Source: Paenibacillus sp. NAIST15-1
Lineage (GTDB): Bacteria; Bacillota; Bacilli; Paenibacillales; Paenibacillaceae
Reading direction: 5' to 3'
NCBI RefSeq assembly: GCF_001894745.1
Contig: NZ_BBYF01000003.1
Location: forward strand, 434,001-498,000
Length of the DNA: 64,000 bases
Shown here: one piece after another, positions 1 through 9,867 of the stretch
Numbering within the stretch: the first letter of the stretch is position 1
How the letters are laid out: the number at the start of each line of letters is the position of its first letter
Program-made: the position numbers and the translations under genes
Notes under the pieces: model-generated
The model's database searches: none
Told to the model about the DNA's origin: nothing
The model's input: the letters and a program-made list of their open reading frames with translations, nothing else

Positions 1-29
1 AATTGCCATATCAAAACGGCTTGCTGGTA

Positions 30-58
30 GAAACGACCTGATCTCTCACAGTCGTTTC
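30..58. other. Stem-loop downstream of fabG
   Basis: GAAACGAC at 30-37 pairs with GTCGTTTC at 51-58 across a 13-base loop. It lies just past the end of fabG on the minus strand, but no T-run follows on that strand, so it may be an RNA processing or attenuation structure before the next gene rather than a terminator. The next gene, expected to be acpP, would lie outside the window. Nothing else was seen in 1-161. Confidence 0.35.
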
Positions 59-161
59 CACTTATTAGGGAAAAGATGCTTTATTGCTGATCGCTCAACA
101 CTTATGCACACCCACCCATTATATCGCTTAACGTTCATGCTGCCATGAACGGAGAAGCCTC

Positions 162-908
162 CTACATGTACATGCCGCCATCCACATGGATCGTCTGGCC
201 TGTCATATATTCCGCATCATCAGATGCCAAGAAGCGAACTGCCTTCGCAATATGCTCTGGCTGACCTAGACGATTAAGCGGGATCTGACTAAGCAGCTGC
301 CCCTTCATCTCTTCAGACAGTGCATCTGTCATATCTGTCTCAATAAAGCCTGGCGCCACACAGTTGACGGTAATGCCACGGGATGCAAGCTCGCGCGCAG
401 ACGCCTTAGTAAGGCCGATTACACCAGCTTTAGCTGCTACATAGTTGGCTTGACCCGGATTGCCAATTACACCTACGACGGACGAGATATTAATAATGCG
501 GCCAGAGCGCTGTTTCATCATTGGGCGAGTCACTGCCTTTACGCAATTGAATACACCCTTCAAATTCGTCTCAATGACTTGATCAAACTCTTCTTCCTTC
601 ATCCGCATAATTAAATTATCTCTTGTAATTCCGGCATTATTCACCAATATGTCAATACGGCCAAATTGATCCAACGCTGTCTTTACAAGAAGATCCGCCT
701 CTTCTGTCTTGCCCACATTTGCTTGAACGGTGATGGCTTTGCGTCCCATTGCCTCGATCGCAGCTGCAGTATCCTTAGCTGCCGCTTCGCTGCCTGCATA
801 GTTCACAACAACATCTGCACCAGCCTCAGCCAGACTTAGCGCAATTGCTCGTCCTATGCCGCGAGAAGCGCCTGTAACAACCGCCACTTTGCCTTCAAAG
901 CTCGACAT
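162..908 (-). CDS. fabG: 3-oxoacyl-[ACP] reductase FabG
   Basis: This NADPH-dependent reductase reduces beta-ketoacyl-ACP in the fatty-acid elongation cycle in the cytosol. It is a 248-residue classical short-chain dehydrogenase: the cofactor loop GASRGIG is at about residues 13-19, NNAG is near residue 90, and the catalytic Y-x3-K (YVAAK) is near residue 155. An ATG two codons upstream (914) is possible, but it sits only three bases from the GGGAGG site, so the second ATG at 908 was chosen. It is the last visible gene of the fapR-plsX-fabH-fabD-fabG run, with 120 bases to fabD. Regulation by FapR from the operator near 4750 is inferred. Confidence 0.96.
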   Translation of the reverse strand: MSSFEGKVAVVTGASRGIGRAIALSLAEAGADVVVNYAGSEAAAKDTAAAIEAMGRKAITVQANVGKTEEADLLVKTALDQFGRIDILVNNAGITRDNLIMRMKEEEFDQVIETNLKGVFNCVKAVTRPMMKQRSGRIINISSVVGVIGNPGQANYVAAKAGVIGLTKASARELASRGITVNCVAPGFIETDMTDALSEEMKGQLLSQIPLNRLGQPEHIAKAVRFLASDDAEYMTGQTIHVDGGMYM

Positions 909-1028
909 GGTCATGTTCCTCCCTTATACTTGCCCGGGCGTATTCCGCAGCGGGTTACGCCCAGTATCACTAGAATGATAATTGCAGACATAGGATAGAT
1001 AAAAATATCGATTGCATGAATGCTGCAA

Positions 1029-1958
1029 TTATTCTGCAAGGTACGCTTCTATGGCTGCCAGGCTATTGATCGAGACAATCTTCACCGAACGGTCTATCTT
1101 CTTAATCAGTCCAGCAAGAACGGAGCCTGAACCCAGCTCAATGAATGTATCAACGCCCTGCTCGATCATATAGCGCACACTGTCTTCCCACAATACTGGC
1201 GAGAACACTTGCTCTACGAGCAGCTCACGAAGTAGCTCGCCCGCTTCCTCTGGACGTGCAGATACATTGGCCACAACCGGTACAGAAGCATCTTGGAAGG
1301 CAACGGTCTTCAAGACTTCGCCCAGTCGTTCTGCTGCTGGCTTCATTAACAGCGAATGGAATGGCCCGCTAACCTCCAGTTGTTTTACACGTTTAGCGCC
1401 AGCCTCTTTCCCACGTTCGGCAACCGCCGCTACACCCTCCGCTGTACCTGATACAACGATTTGGCCAGGACAGTTTACGTTCGCCATCTCTACTGAACCT
1501 GTTGTTCGGCTAATATCATCACAGAGCGCTCCCAACTGCTCGCGCTCTGCACCTAATACAGCCGCCATGGCACCTTGTCCATGCGGAACAGCCTGCTCCA
1601 TGAATTGTCCGCGCTGCCGCACAATTCCGACTGCATCCTCGAAGGATAGAACCCCCGCTACAACAAGCGCACTATATTCACCCAAGCTGTGTCCTGCGAC
1701 GAAGTCTGGACGAACACCAGACGCTTCAAACGCGCGATACAGTGCATAGCTCGTAACAAGAAGCGCTGGCTGCGTGTTTGCTGTCTGCTTCAAGTCTTCC
1801 TCCGGCCCATTGAATACGAGCTCCTTCAGAGGGAATCCAAGTACCTGCTCAGCTGTATCGAAAGCCTGTTGTGCAGCAGGAACGGCCTCATAGACGTCCT
1901 TGCCCATACCAACCGCTTGAGCACCTTGTCCAGGAAAAATGAATGCAATTTTACCCAA
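1029..1958 (-). CDS. fabD: Malonyl-CoA:ACP transacylase FabD
   Basis: It transfers malonyl from CoA to acyl carrier protein to feed chain elongation. The 309-residue protein starts with the family pattern FIFPGQGAQ. The nucleophile elbow GHSLGE puts the catalytic serine at residue 91, and the partner histidine is in GPFHS near residue 200. The start is TTG at 1958, chosen because AAGGAGTGG lies about nine bases upstream and the protein then begins MGKIAFIFPG, as expected. It lies between fabH and fabG in the FapR-type operon, separated from fabH by 80 bases. Confidence 0.96.
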   Translation of the reverse strand: MGKIAFIFPGQGAQAVGMGKDVYEAVPAAQQAFDTAEQVLGFPLKELVFNGPEEDLKQTANTQPALLVTSYALYRAFEASGVRPDFVAGHSLGEYSALVVAGVLSFEDAVGIVRQRGQFMEQAVPHGQGAMAAVLGAEREQLGALCDDISRTTGSVEMANVNCPGQIVVSGTAEGVAAVAERGKEAGAKRVKQLEVSGPFHSLLMKPAAERLGEVLKTVAFQDASVPVVANVSARPEEAGELLRELLVEQVFSPVLWEDSVRYMIEQGVDTFIELGSGSVLAGLIKKIDRSVKIVSINSLAAIEAYLAE

Positions 1959-2038
1959 GATTGTCCACTCCTTAATTTATCCATGAATGAGTATAAATCA
2001 GAACTGTGTTTTCCTTAATCACGGAGAAGGACATCCCT

Positions 2039-3028
2039 CTACCAAACGATAACCGAAGCTCCCCATGTCAAGCCGCCTCCGAAGCCAACGAGCAGGATCG
2101 TGTCTCCCTCTTGAATGCGACCTTGCTCTGCAGCCTCTGCAAGTGCAAGCGGGATGGAAGCTGCCGACGTATTCGCATAGTAAGGCAAATTAATAACGCA
2201 TTTGTCCTCCGACAGGTTCAGCCGCTCCAGAGCTGCATGGATAATCCGCGTATTCGCCTGATGTGGAACCATCAAGCTAATATCTTCCTTCTTCTTGCCT
2301 GCCTTCTCAATCGCTTCTTCTGCCGCATTTCCCATAATGCGAACAGCGAACTTGAATACTTCGCGACCGTTCATATAAAGATAATGGCGCTTGTTTTCAA
2401 CCGTCTCCGCCGACGCAGGCATACGCGAACCACCGGCTTCAATTTTTAGAAGTTCACCGCCATTGCCGTCCGCGCCAAGCACGAAGGATTGGAATCCTCG
2501 GCCTTCCGGTACTGGACCAAGCACCGCTGCACCCGCACCATCTCCGAACAGGATGCAAGTATTGCGATCCGTGTAATCCGTAATGCGCGACAAGCATTCT
2601 GCACCGATTACAAGTGCGTACTTGTATGTGCCCATTGCAATAAAGTTGCTTGCGTTAGCAAGTCCATATACAAATCCAGAGCATGCTGCTGACAAATCGA
2701 ATGCTGCCGCTTTCGTCGCCCCAAGCCGCTTCTGAACAAGACAAGCGGTGGACGGGAAGGACATATCTGGTGTAACAGTAGCTACGACAATCAAGTCCAA
2801 TTCTTCTGCTGAGATGCCCGCCGCTTCCAGTGCCTTCTCCGCTGCATAAAAAGCCAAGTCAGAGGTTGCCTCATGCTCTGCCGCGATCCGGCGCTCTTTA
2901 ATTCCCGTTCGTGATACAATCCACTCATCGTTTGTATCGACCATTTTCTCCATGTCCGCATTTGTCAACACACGTTCGGGTACGTACTTACCTGTCCCAA
3001 TGATTCCTACTGACTGTAAGCTCATCAC
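2039..3028 (-). CDS. fabH: 3-oxoacyl-[ACP] synthase III FabH
   Basis: It condenses an acyl-CoA primer with malonyl-ACP to start fatty-acid synthesis; in Firmicutes it sets branched versus straight chains. The catalytic triad is visible: Cys about 116 in AACSGF, His in VPHQAN, and Asn in YYANTS. It is 329 residues from GTG at 3028; the adjacent ATG at 3025 is an equally good start behind GGGAAGTGAG. B. subtilis has no fabH at this point of its fapR-plsX-fabD-fabG order, so the placement here between plsX and fabD differs. The gap to plsX is only seven bases. Confidence 0.96.
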   Translation of the reverse strand: MMSLQSVGIIGTGKYVPERVLTNADMEKMVDTNDEWIVSRTGIKERRIAAEHEATSDLAFYAAEKALEAAGISAEELDLIVVATVTPDMSFPSTACLVQKRLGATKAAAFDLSAACSGFVYGLANASNFIAMGTYKYALVIGAECLSRITDYTDRNTCILFGDGAGAAVLGPVPEGRGFQSFVLGADGNGGELLKIEAGGSRMPASAETVENKRHYLYMNGREVFKFAVRIMGNAAEEAIEKAGKKKEDISLMVPHQANTRIIHAALERLNLSEDKCVINLPYYANTSAASIPLALAEAAEQGRIQEGDTILLVGFGGGLTWGASVIVW

Positions 3029-3035
3029 GCATCAC

Positions 3036-4034
3036 TCACTTCCCACTGTTAGTTCCGCCGACTCCCATAGAAATCGTCTCAATCAAATCATTTTGCAGCG
3101 CTAAACGTGCTTGCCGAACTGCATTATGAACGGCTCGCGCATCTGAAGAGCCGTGCGCCTTAATTACAAGTCCGTTCAAGCCTAACAGCGGAGCTCCGCC
3201 ATGTTCCTTGTAATCCATCGTCTTGCGCAAGCCCTTAAGTGCTGGCATCAACATCGCTGCCGCAAGCTTCGTATACCATGTACGCGTGAACTCCCGCTTC
3301 AACACGCCAAATAATGAGCTTGCCGTTCCTTCCAGCGATTTCAACATGACATTGCCAGCAAATCCATCGCACACGAGTACGTCACAAGTACTCTCCAATA
3401 CGTCTCTGGCTTCGACATTGCCTACGAATTGAATCGGCAGCTCCGCGAGCAGCGGATAGACCTGCTTCGTCAATTCATTGCCCTTCATCGCCTCTGTACC
3501 TACGTTCAGCAGTCCGACGCGCGGCTTCGCCATGCCATGTACCTTCTCGCGATAAATACTGCCCATCAAGGCATACTGCGCAAGATGATCAGGCTTGGCA
3601 TCCATGTTCGCACCCAAGTCCAGCGCTAGCACTCCTCTGCCATCCATCGTCGGGATCATTGGAGCCAGTGCAGGCCGCTCCACACCATTCATACGGCCTA
3701 CAATGAGAAGCCCTGTCGTCATCAACGCTCCCGTATTGCCTGCCGATATCATGCAATCCGCTTCACCTTCACGAACCATACGTCCCGCAACAACCATCGA
3801 GGCTTCCTTCTTGCGACGAACTGCCTTAACCGGTTCGTCATCCGCTTCAATTGTATCTGGCGCATGAATGATGCGCACATTCGATGGGGAAGTGGTCATA
3901 TACGGAGTGAGCTTTGCTTCGTCTCCCACAAGCAGCAGTTCAACATCCGACCATTCCTTCGCTGCCGCCAATGCACCTTCTACATTGCTCTTCGGCGCAT
4001 GATCTCCACCCATCGCATCAATGGCGATTCTCAT
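3036..4034 (-). CDS. plsX: Phosphate acyltransferase PlsX
   Basis: It converts acyl-ACP to acyl-phosphate, the donor for PlsY in phosphatidic acid synthesis, at the inner face of the membrane. The 332-residue sequence begins [14 protein letters not shown], a family hallmark. Internal blocks such as SAGNTGA and DGFAGN are also typical. The ATG at 4034 has a clear AAGGAGGAG site. The gene overlaps the end of fapR by 17 bases, so the two are probably translationally coupled and co-regulated. Confidence 0.97.
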   Translation of the reverse strand: MRIAIDAMGGDHAPKSNVEGALAAAKEWSDVELLLVGDEAKLTPYMTTSPSNVRIIHAPDTIEADDEPVKAVRRKKEASMVVAGRMVREGEADCMISAGNTGALMTTGLLIVGRMNGVERPALAPMIPTMDGRGVLALDLGANMDAKPDHLAQYALMGSIYREKVHGMAKPRVGLLNVGTEAMKGNELTKQVYPLLAELPIQFVGNVEARDVLESTCDVLVCDGFAGNVMLKSLEGTASSLFGVLKREFTRTWYTKLAAAMLMPALKGLRKTMDYKEHGGAPLLGLNGLVIKAHGSSDARAVHNAVRQARLALQNDLIETISMGVGGTNSGK

Positions 4035-4638
4035 GCAGTTCTCCTCCTTCGCTGCTAATCACCGTTCCTGCCGAACGATAAATGACAAAGTTCCCTTGGA
4101 ACACCATTTCTTCTCCCACATAACTAAACACTTCCACCTTCGCCTTGCTTCGCTCGCCTGAAATTGAGCGTACATACGCTTTCGCGATACACTTCTCTCC
4201 CAGCTTCACGGAACGAAGAAAGCGAATATCCGCTGATGACGTTAATGCAATCTCGTCATTAATGACCGCAACCGCAAGCGAGTTCGCTTGCGCGAACAGA
4301 TGATGACCGCGTGCGATATGTGTTCTTGAGAAGACGTGTTCATCACGGATTTCAAATATCGATATCCCGCTGCGATCCAGCTGCAGGTCAACAATATCAC
4401 CAATAACTTCATGTAGCGGCAAGGATCTTACTTGATCGTAGGATTGCTCTGCCATTAGCTTCAATCGTTCCCTTAATTCAGGAATCCCGAGCTCCATCCG
4501 GTCAAGCCGAATCGTCTGGATACTCACCTTCAACTTGCGGGTTAATTCCTGATCAGTCACGAATGGATTCTCTTCAATGATTGCGGCCAGCTGCTGCTGA
4601 CGCTGTCTCTTAGGTAAACGCTCGATGTCCCGCACCAC
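4018..4638 (-). CDS. fapR: Fatty-acid synthesis repressor FapR
   Basis: FapR represses fatty-acid and phospholipid genes and releases DNA when it binds malonyl-CoA. The N-terminal DeoR-like helix-turn-helix includes [20 protein letters not shown] (about residues 38-57), nearly identical in type to the B. subtilis protein. The C-terminal half is a hot-dog thioesterase-like ligand domain without an expected enzymatic role. It is 206 residues, starting at GTG 4638 or the GTG right after it. A 17-bp operator at 4744-4760 lies about 105 bases upstream, which implies autoregulation together with plsX and the fab genes. Confidence 0.95.
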   Translation of the reverse strand: MVRDIERLPKRQRQQQLAAIIEENPFVTDQELTRKLKVSIQTIRLDRMELGIPELRERLKLMAEQSYDQVRSLPLHEVIGDIVDLQLDRSGISIFEIRDEHVFSRTHIARGHHLFAQANSLAVAVINDEIALTSSADIRFLRSVKLGEKCIAKAYVRSISGERSKAKVEVFSYVGEEMVFQGNFVIYRSAGTVISSEGGELHENRH

Positions 4639-4743
4639 CTTTGCTCTTTGCCCAATATGCTAAAGGCTTGGCTTGCCGCATAAGCTGACTGTCCAACCCT
4701 TATGTATATCATAGATCATTTTCATCGATTTGAAAAAAGGTAT

Positions 4744-4770
4744 TTAGAACCTGGTACTAAGAGTAGTATA
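4744..4770 (-). promoter_or_regulatory. FapR operator and overlapping promoter
   Basis: TTAGAACCTGGTACTAA at 4744-4760 is a 17-bp near-palindrome of the known FapR operator type. On the minus strand a TATACT -10 box occupies 4765-4770, so the operator covers the expected transcription start of fapR. A weak TTTCCT -35 lies 17 bases further upstream. The match to the operator is seen directly; repression by FapR is inferred from the adjacent fapR gene and family knowledge. Confidence 0.85.
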
Positions 4771-4905
4771 TATAAAAATGGGTCTAAAGGAAAGCACCAG
4801 TTTTTATATCCCCTCTTTTCCCCCTAATATTATCCAGGGTAAGAGAACAAAAAAAGTAGCACCCGTGAGATCACGAAGTACTACTTTTCCTGCATAGATA
4901 TCCGA

Positions 4906-5079
4906 TTATTGTTTGATAATCTCTCTAGCTTTGTATGTTCCGCACACTTTGCATACATGGTGCGCCAATTTCAACTCACCGCATTGTTCGCATTTTACCA
5001 TGCCCGGCACGGACAATTTGAAGTGCGTACGGCGCTTGTCACGACGTGTTTTCGACGTTCTTCTTTGAGGTACTGCCAT
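4906..5079 (-). CDS. rpmF: Ribosomal protein L32 (RpmF)
   Basis: This is a small zinc-ribbon protein of the large ribosomal subunit. Translation from the ATG at 5079 gives 57 residues starting [17 protein letters not shown] and ending in KAREIIKQ. Four cysteines form two CxxC pairs (residues 30/33 and 43/46), so this is the zinc-binding C+ form. An AGGAGG site lies just upstream. It follows the yceD-type gene by 48 bases, the usual yceD-rpmF pairing, and is probably transcribed from the promoter at 5670-5699. Confidence 0.96.
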   Translation of the reverse strand: MAVPQRRTSKTRRDKRRTHFKLSVPGMVKCEQCGELKLAHHVCKVCGTYKAREIIKQ

Positions 5080-5127
5080 GTTTACACCTCCTTACCCAAG
5101 TTACGTGTTATTTCTACTGTCAGCTTT

Positions 5128-5643
5128 CTATTTCTTAAAGAAATCTTGTAACCCCGCCAGTCTCGGGTCGATTCGCTCAGTCGAGCATCCGCATGGATGT
5201 TCGTTGCGGTTCGTGCCGCAAGTCGGGCACAAACCCTTGCACGTCTCGTCGCATAGCGGCGCATACGGCAAGTTCATTAAGAGCGCCTCTTCCACGTAAG
5301 GCTTTAAGTCGACAAGGTCGTCCGCCACCGTAATGACGTCCTCCTCCTCTCCTTCAGCGGGAAGATCAGTAGAGTCCTTCAGCTTGAACTGCTCATCAAA
5401 CGGAATAACGTACGTCTCGGTAAACGATGTTAAACAACGCGAGCATTGCAGTTCCATCTTAGCGGTCAGCTTGCCATGAGCTCGAGCGAACCCATCACCT
5501 TCCGCCTTTACCGACAGTTCGACATGAACCGGTTCAGAAATGGCAACATCAGAGCGCTCACGCGCTACCTCGTCGGCACGAAATGCCGTATCAATCTGCG
5601 TTTCCCCTCTACCAGCAACTATGTCTCGAAATCGAAATTCCAT
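5128..5643 (-). CDS. YceD/YlbN-family DUF177 protein
   Basis: DUF177 proteins sit next to rpmF across bacteria and are linked to 23S rRNA or large-subunit accumulation; the biochemical role is not settled. The protein has 171 residues. A CSRC pair lies in the middle and a C-terminal cysteine cluster (CDETCKGLCPTCG) may bind metal. The end, RLAGLQDFFKK, is typical of the family. The ATG at 5643 is preferred because GGAGTGATAGT precedes it; an upstream TTG at 5664 has no ribosome binding site. The homologue in B. subtilis is ylbN. Confidence 0.92.
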   Translation of the reverse strand: MEFRFRDIVAGRGETQIDTAFRADEVARERSDVAISEPVHVELSVKAEGDGFARAHGKLTAKMELQCSRCLTSFTETYVIPFDEQFKLKDSTDLPAEGEEEDVITVADDLVDLKPYVEEALLMNLPYAPLCDETCKGLCPTCGTNRNEHPCGCSTERIDPRLAGLQDFFKK

Positions 5644-5669
5644 ACTATCACTCCAAACAAACAAAATTA

Positions 5670-5699
5670 ATTATAGCGATTAACGTCATGCTTTGTCAA
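5670..5699 (-). promoter_or_regulatory. Sigma-A promoter of yceD-rpmF
   Basis: On the minus strand a perfect TTGACA (5694-5699) and a perfect TATAAT (5670-5675) are separated by 18 bases. The -10 ends 27 bases before the yceD start codon. This is one of the best housekeeping-type promoters in the window, fitting strong expression of a ribosomal protein gene. Confidence 0.85.
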
Positions 5700-5900
5700 C
5701 CAAATTCGTTTGACAGTTTGCCAGAGCCGGAGCGCGATTCCCCTTCCTATGGAAAACCATTCAATCATGGTATGATTTGATTATCAATACCCGCGGATTG
5801 TCTGGGAAAGAGATCCGTCAATAAGCATTCAATGCATCTACTTTAGATACTATTGAGATACCATATTACCGCATTCAGCGCCTGAAAGGAAGAGACGTGA

Positions 5901-7169
5901 ATGAGAACGCTCGGAATCGTCGTTGAATACAATCCGATGCATAACGGTCATGTATATCATCTCCAGCAATCGAAAAAAGTTTCAAATTGCGACGCAGTGG
6001 TCGCTGTCATGAGCGGACATTTCCTACAGCGTGGCGAACCAGCCTTGACCGATAAATGGTCGCGAACGGATATGGCACTTGCAAATGGCGTCGACCTTGT
6101 CCTCGAATTGCCTGTTGCCTATGCTGTTCAGCCTGCGGAATGGTTCGCCTACGGCGCTGTTGCCACCCTGCAAGCGACAGGCGTAGTTGACGCTCTCTGC
6201 TTCGGCAGCGAGCTTGGTGATGTTGAACCGTTCTTACGTGCAGCAGATATCCTCGTTAACGAGCCTTCGGGCTTCACAGATCAGCTGCAGGAGTATCTGA
6301 AGGCAGGTTTAACCTACCCTGCTGCTTATGCCGCAGCAGCGGGACAAGCAATGACGGCAAGCCGCACCAGCCCTTCTTCATCCGAGGCTGCAGACTGGAT
6401 GGCGCAGCCCAACAATTCCCTTGGCCTGCACTATGTAATGGCGCTCCGCCGATTGAATAGCGCAATCAAACCGCACACGATTGCTCGCACACAGGCCGGC
6501 TACCATGATACGGAAGCACCAGAAGGCTCAATCGCGAGCGCAACCGCCATTAGACGATTATGGACGGAAGAAGGCACTCTCGAGACATGCGCACAATATT
6601 TGCCGCCAAGCACACTGCGTATTCTTGAGCAGGAGCATCGCTTCGGCAGAGCACCAATGAGCTGGGATTGTTATACGCGTGAGCTGATATATCGGCTACA
6701 TCAGTTGTCCCCTGAATCCATTGCGCGTCATCTAGAGGTTACGGAAGGGCTCGAGTACCGGGTGAAACAGGCACTCGGCCAAATGACAGCACAACGCGTG
6801 GAATCCCTGCTTGAGCAGCTCAAGACGAAGCGCTATACCCGAACGAAGCTGCAGCGGATGCTCGCGCATATTTTGCTTCACCATGACAAATTCCATTTTG
6901 GATCCGATGGCTTGAAGAAAGGGCCCTGGTACATTAGAGTTCTTGGGTTCACGGACACAGGACGCGCCCTGCTGAAGCGAATGAAGCAAAGCGCAGAACT
7001 GCCGATTGTGTTAAGCGTGAATCGCGATAACTACAATCTCGGAGGTTATTGCGGCCTGGAAGCTGATATCCGAGCAACATCGCTGTATGCGAACGCCTTT
7101 GGGCGTTGGAATGCTCGTGATGCTTATCGGGACTATTACGAGTCACCTCGGCGACATCAATCAAACTGA
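5901..7169 (+). CDS. tmcAL: tRNA(Met) cytidine acetate ligase TmcAL
   Basis: TmcAL makes N4-acetylcytidine at the wobble base of elongator tRNA-Met using acetate and ATP; the B. subtilis homologue was called YlbM. The nucleotidyltransferase signature GIVVEYNPMHNGHVYHL is at residues 5-21, with the HxGH-type ATP site. SATAIRRLW near residue 215 is the second conserved block. Length is 422 residues. It is read divergently from yceD and has GGAAGAG in front of ATG 5901. A hairpin terminator follows at 7183-7230. Confidence 0.94.
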   Translation: MRTLGIVVEYNPMHNGHVYHLQQSKKVSNCDAVVAVMSGHFLQRGEPALTDKWSRTDMALANGVDLVLELPVAYAVQPAEWFAYGAVATLQATGVVDALCFGSELGDVEPFLRAADILVNEPSGFTDQLQEYLKAGLTYPAAYAAAAGQAMTASRTSPSSSEAADWMAQPNNSLGLHYVMALRRLNSAIKPHTIARTQAGYHDTEAPEGSIASATAIRRLWTEEGTLETCAQYLPPSTLRILEQEHRFGRAPMSWDCYTRELIYRLHQLSPESIARHLEVTEGLEYRVKQALGQMTAQRVESLLEQLKTKRYTRTKLQRMLAHILLHHDKFHFGSDGLKKGPWYIRVLGFTDTGRALLKRMKQSAELPIVLSVNRDNYNLGGYCGLEADIRATSLYANAFGRWNARDAYRDYYESPRRHQSN

Positions 7170-7182
7170 GGGAAGAATAAGC

Positions 7183-7230
7183 ACAAAAGATCGAGCATGG
7201 GAGCATCTCGCCCTCACCTCGATCTTTTGT
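7183..7230. terminator. Bidirectional terminator
   Basis: ACAAAAGATCGAG (7183-7195) pairs perfectly with CTCGATCTTTTGT (7218-7230). T-rich ends on both strands fit termination of tmcAL (plus) and of the PDZ protease gene (minus), which converge here. The remaining bases up to 7389 show no gene. Confidence 0.8.
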
Positions 7231-7389
7231 CTATCTAGCCCTTATTTCATATTGAGAAGATATATCAGCCTGTATTCCCTCATATCTGCATCACGATAGT
7301 TGCCCACTCCATGATCAGACAAGCTGTGCTTCATGCTATTAAAGCTCGCCGCTACTTATTCCACGAGCCCTTCGCTTTACTCTATACGT

Positions 7390-8463
7390 TTACTGAGCAG
7401 CCTTCTGCTCGGCGCCAAACTTCTGAATTGCGTTCAGTGCATCGCCCACTGTACGTACCGATACCAGCTTCATTTTCGTATTCATCGTTTCGAGCTTCGC
7501 CTTCGCTTCCGCATAATTGCCTTCTGGAGCAAGGAACAGCGCCGCCTTCTCACGATCAGCAGCCACAACCTTAAATTGAATGCCACCAATCACGCCTACA
7601 TTCCCGCCAGGTTCAATCGTTCCTGTTCCTGCTATCCGATAGCCTTCAGTTAAGTCCCCTGGGGTTAAGCGGTTTATCAGCTCCAAGGTAAACATAAGCC
7701 CAGCGGATGGACCGCCAATGTCACTGTCTTTGAAGGTTATGGTTTTTCCTTTATCCTCAGGTATAGCTTCCTTGCGTTGTCCGTACCGAAGACCAAAGCC
7801 AACTCGCTTCTCCTCTTTCTTATTCGGATCCGTCAGTTCCACCAATGTCGCCTTTACAAGTTTCTCTTTCTTGTCACGCTCAACCTTGACCTGCACCGTT
7901 TCTCCAGCTTTGCGGCCCTTCATAACTGCTTGTAATGCTTCGAAATCATTAACCGGCTTACCATCGACTTCGATGATCCGATCATTGGTCTCGAACTCAT
8001 TGTGCGCAAGGTTCGGGTAGTTGTAAATAACATACACGCCTTCGGATTTCAATTGGTACGGGATCTTCAACTGGTTATAGGCAGCCAGTACCGCGCCTAG
8101 CTGGGAATCACTCATGTTGAACAATTGCTCAGTCACATATTCCTGTTCGCTTCTTCCTTGTAGGGAATCCGCCTTCTTCCCAAACTCGGCATGCGGGTCA
8201 AATGATTTCCATAATAGCAATGCAAGATTCGCATATGTGCGGCGCACCGTGGTAAGCATAAATGTCCCTTCTTCTGTGTCGTCTCCAGCTTGGACACTTA
8301 CCATTGGCTTCACCTGCTCGGCACTGCCCGGCGTATATATCACATATGGTGTTGGCATATACACCATCACATACAAGAACAAGAGTGCTGCAAAGAACCA
8401 TTTCCAACTGCCTAATCGCCAACGCTTCGAGCCTTGGCTGTTACGTACTGCTTCTTCTTCCAT
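7390..8463 (-). CDS. ylbL: YlbL-type PDZ/Lon-domain membrane protease
   Basis: This is a membrane-anchored serine protease of the SepM/YlbL family. From the ATG at 8463 (GGAGGG upstream) it has 357 residues. A basic N-terminus is followed by one membrane segment (WFFAALLFLYVMVYMP). A PDZ domain lies in the middle (IIEVDGKPVNDFEALQ). The C-terminal Lon-like domain has serine in GGPSAGL and lysine in FKVVAA as the predicted Ser-Lys dyad. The frame stays open upstream to 8676, but that part overlaps the divergent ylbJ start and lacks a ribosome site. B. subtilis YlbL has about the same length. Confidence 0.92.
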   Translation of the reverse strand: MEEEAVRNSQGSKRWRLGSWKWFFAALLFLYVMVYMPTPYVIYTPGSAEQVKPMVSVQAGDDTEEGTFMLTTVRRTYANLALLLWKSFDPHAEFGKKADSLQGRSEQEYVTEQLFNMSDSQLGAVLAAYNQLKIPYQLKSEGVYVIYNYPNLAHNEFETNDRIIEVDGKPVNDFEALQAVMKGRKAGETVQVKVERDKKEKLVKATLVELTDPNKKEEKRVGFGLRYGQRKEAIPEDKGKTITFKDSDIGGPSAGLMFTLELINRLTPGDLTEGYRIAGTGTIEPGGNVGVIGGIQFKVVAADREKAALFLAPEGNYAEAKAKLETMNTKMKLVSVRTVGDALNAIQKFGAEQKAAQ

Positions 8464-8590
8464 TATTGCATTCCCTCCTGCTGCTTCCGCTCGCCCCTGC
8501 TTCGTTGTACAAACTGGTCTAAAGCCTGTCTTTGGTACGTACATATGTGGAAGTACCCTACTTCCAATACTGTTGCAAGAGGTGAACATC

Positions 8591-9859
8591 ATGTTTTCAT
8601 TTCGAACGCCGCTTTCCCAACACCCGTTAACGACGCTGTTGATGGGAAGTATGGCAGTTCTTCTCGTTATTTGCATTGTATCGTATCCGGATCAAGCATT
8701 CCAAGCATCACTTCAAGGCTTGAAAATATGGTGGAACATTATATTCCCGGCATTGCTGCCGTTCTTAGTATTGTCTGAAATGCTCTATGCTTATGGATTC
8801 GTCCATGGACTTGGTTCCTTGTTGGACCCCCTGATGCGTTTGTTGTTCCGTCTGCCTGGAGTTGGCGGCTGGGCGTGGGCGGTCGGCTGGACGGCCGGCT
8901 ATCCAGCAGGAGCTAAGGCTGTTGCCCAACTGCGCAATCAACAGGTTCTATCTCGTCAGGAAGCTGAGCGGCTGCTCTGTCTGTCCCATACGAGCAGTCC
9001 CCTTTTTATTATAGCAGTCGTAGGTGTTGGGTTTATGCAGAAGCCTGAGCTTGGGCTAATCATCGCAATTATTCACTGGGCTTCCTCTATCCTAACTACA
9101 CTTCTAATGCGGTTCATTCACCGCATGCGCCCTGAGTCGCAACCATTACGCACATCTGCTTCACTATCGAAATCTCACCAGAAATTCTACCAACGGATCA
9201 TTGGGCAGATGGAGGGCGCCCATCGTCAGGATGGCCGTCCCTTCGGCAGAATGCTGGGCGAGTCCGTTACTTCAGCTGTCCAAACCTTAATGATGGTTGG
9301 CGGCTATATGATGATATTCTCCGTTATCATTCAAGTGCTGCGCATCGCAATTCCGCAGGAGCTTGGCAAATATATCTTGAACGGATTGCTTGAAGTAAAT
9401 TTAGCGGCGTATACGCTTGGTTCAGCAGCGTTCTCATCTCCTGTATTTCAAGCAGCGCTGCTCAGTTCCGTTATTGCCTGGAGCGGCATCAGTGCTCTTC
9501 TTCAAGTTCACAGCATTATGAAGACGACGGATCTACGCTTCGGCCATTTTATACTATCCCGTCTGCTTCATGCCTTATGTGCATTTCTGCTTACTTATAT
9601 GCTATGGTCGCCACTTCATTCCCTGCTCCAATCATCAGATTCAGCAATGTCAGCATTATGTACGCTAGCAACCAACCCATCCAATGCCTATGATGCGCCT
9701 GTGATCGCGGATTCAAGCAGCCTGCTTCCGTTATTGACTTTCATTAGTCATTTGCCAATATGGGCTCAAGCTTCCATGCTCATTCCCGTAGCCTGTCTAT
9801 TCCTATTCACTTTATTCATACTGGCACAAACCGTTGGACGGCTGTTCACCCGAGGCTAA
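8591..9859 (+). CDS. ylbJ: Sporulation integral membrane protein YlbJ
   Basis: YlbJ is needed for efficient sporulation in B. subtilis and is expressed in the mother cell; its transported ligand is unknown. The 422-residue protein carries several membrane segments and two nucleoside-transporter-like gate regions, with the conserved stretches FPALLPFLVLSEML and GYPAGAKAVAQL. The start at 8591 has AGAGGTGA six bases upstream; the reading frame is open as far back as 8114, but that part lies over the divergent protease gene. The sequence after about residue 345 is hydrophobic with a serine-rich loop and is less conserved-looking. Confidence 0.92.
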   Translation: MFSFRTPLSQHPLTTLLMGSMAVLLVICIVSYPDQAFQASLQGLKIWWNIIFPALLPFLVLSEMLYAYGFVHGLGSLLDPLMRLLFRLPGVGGWAWAVGWTAGYPAGAKAVAQLRNQQVLSRQEAERLLCLSHTSSPLFIIAVVGVGFMQKPELGLIIAIIHWASSILTTLLMRFIHRMRPESQPLRTSASLSKSHQKFYQRIIGQMEGAHRQDGRPFGRMLGESVTSAVQTLMMVGGYMMIFSVIIQVLRIAIPQELGKYILNGLLEVNLAAYTLGSAAFSSPVFQAALLSSVIAWSGISALLQVHSIMKTTDLRFGHFILSRLLHALCAFLLTYMLWSPLHSLLQSSDSAMSALCTLATNPSNAYDAPVIADSSSLLPLLTFISHLPIWAQASMLIPVACLFLFTLFILAQTVGRLFTRG

Positions 9860-9867
9860 ACAAAAAA

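Noticed and set aside
8114..8590. N-terminal extension of ylbJ
   Set aside because: The frame is open, but it lies over the divergent protease gene, has no ribosome site and shows no membrane-protein pattern; the ATG at 8591 fits better.
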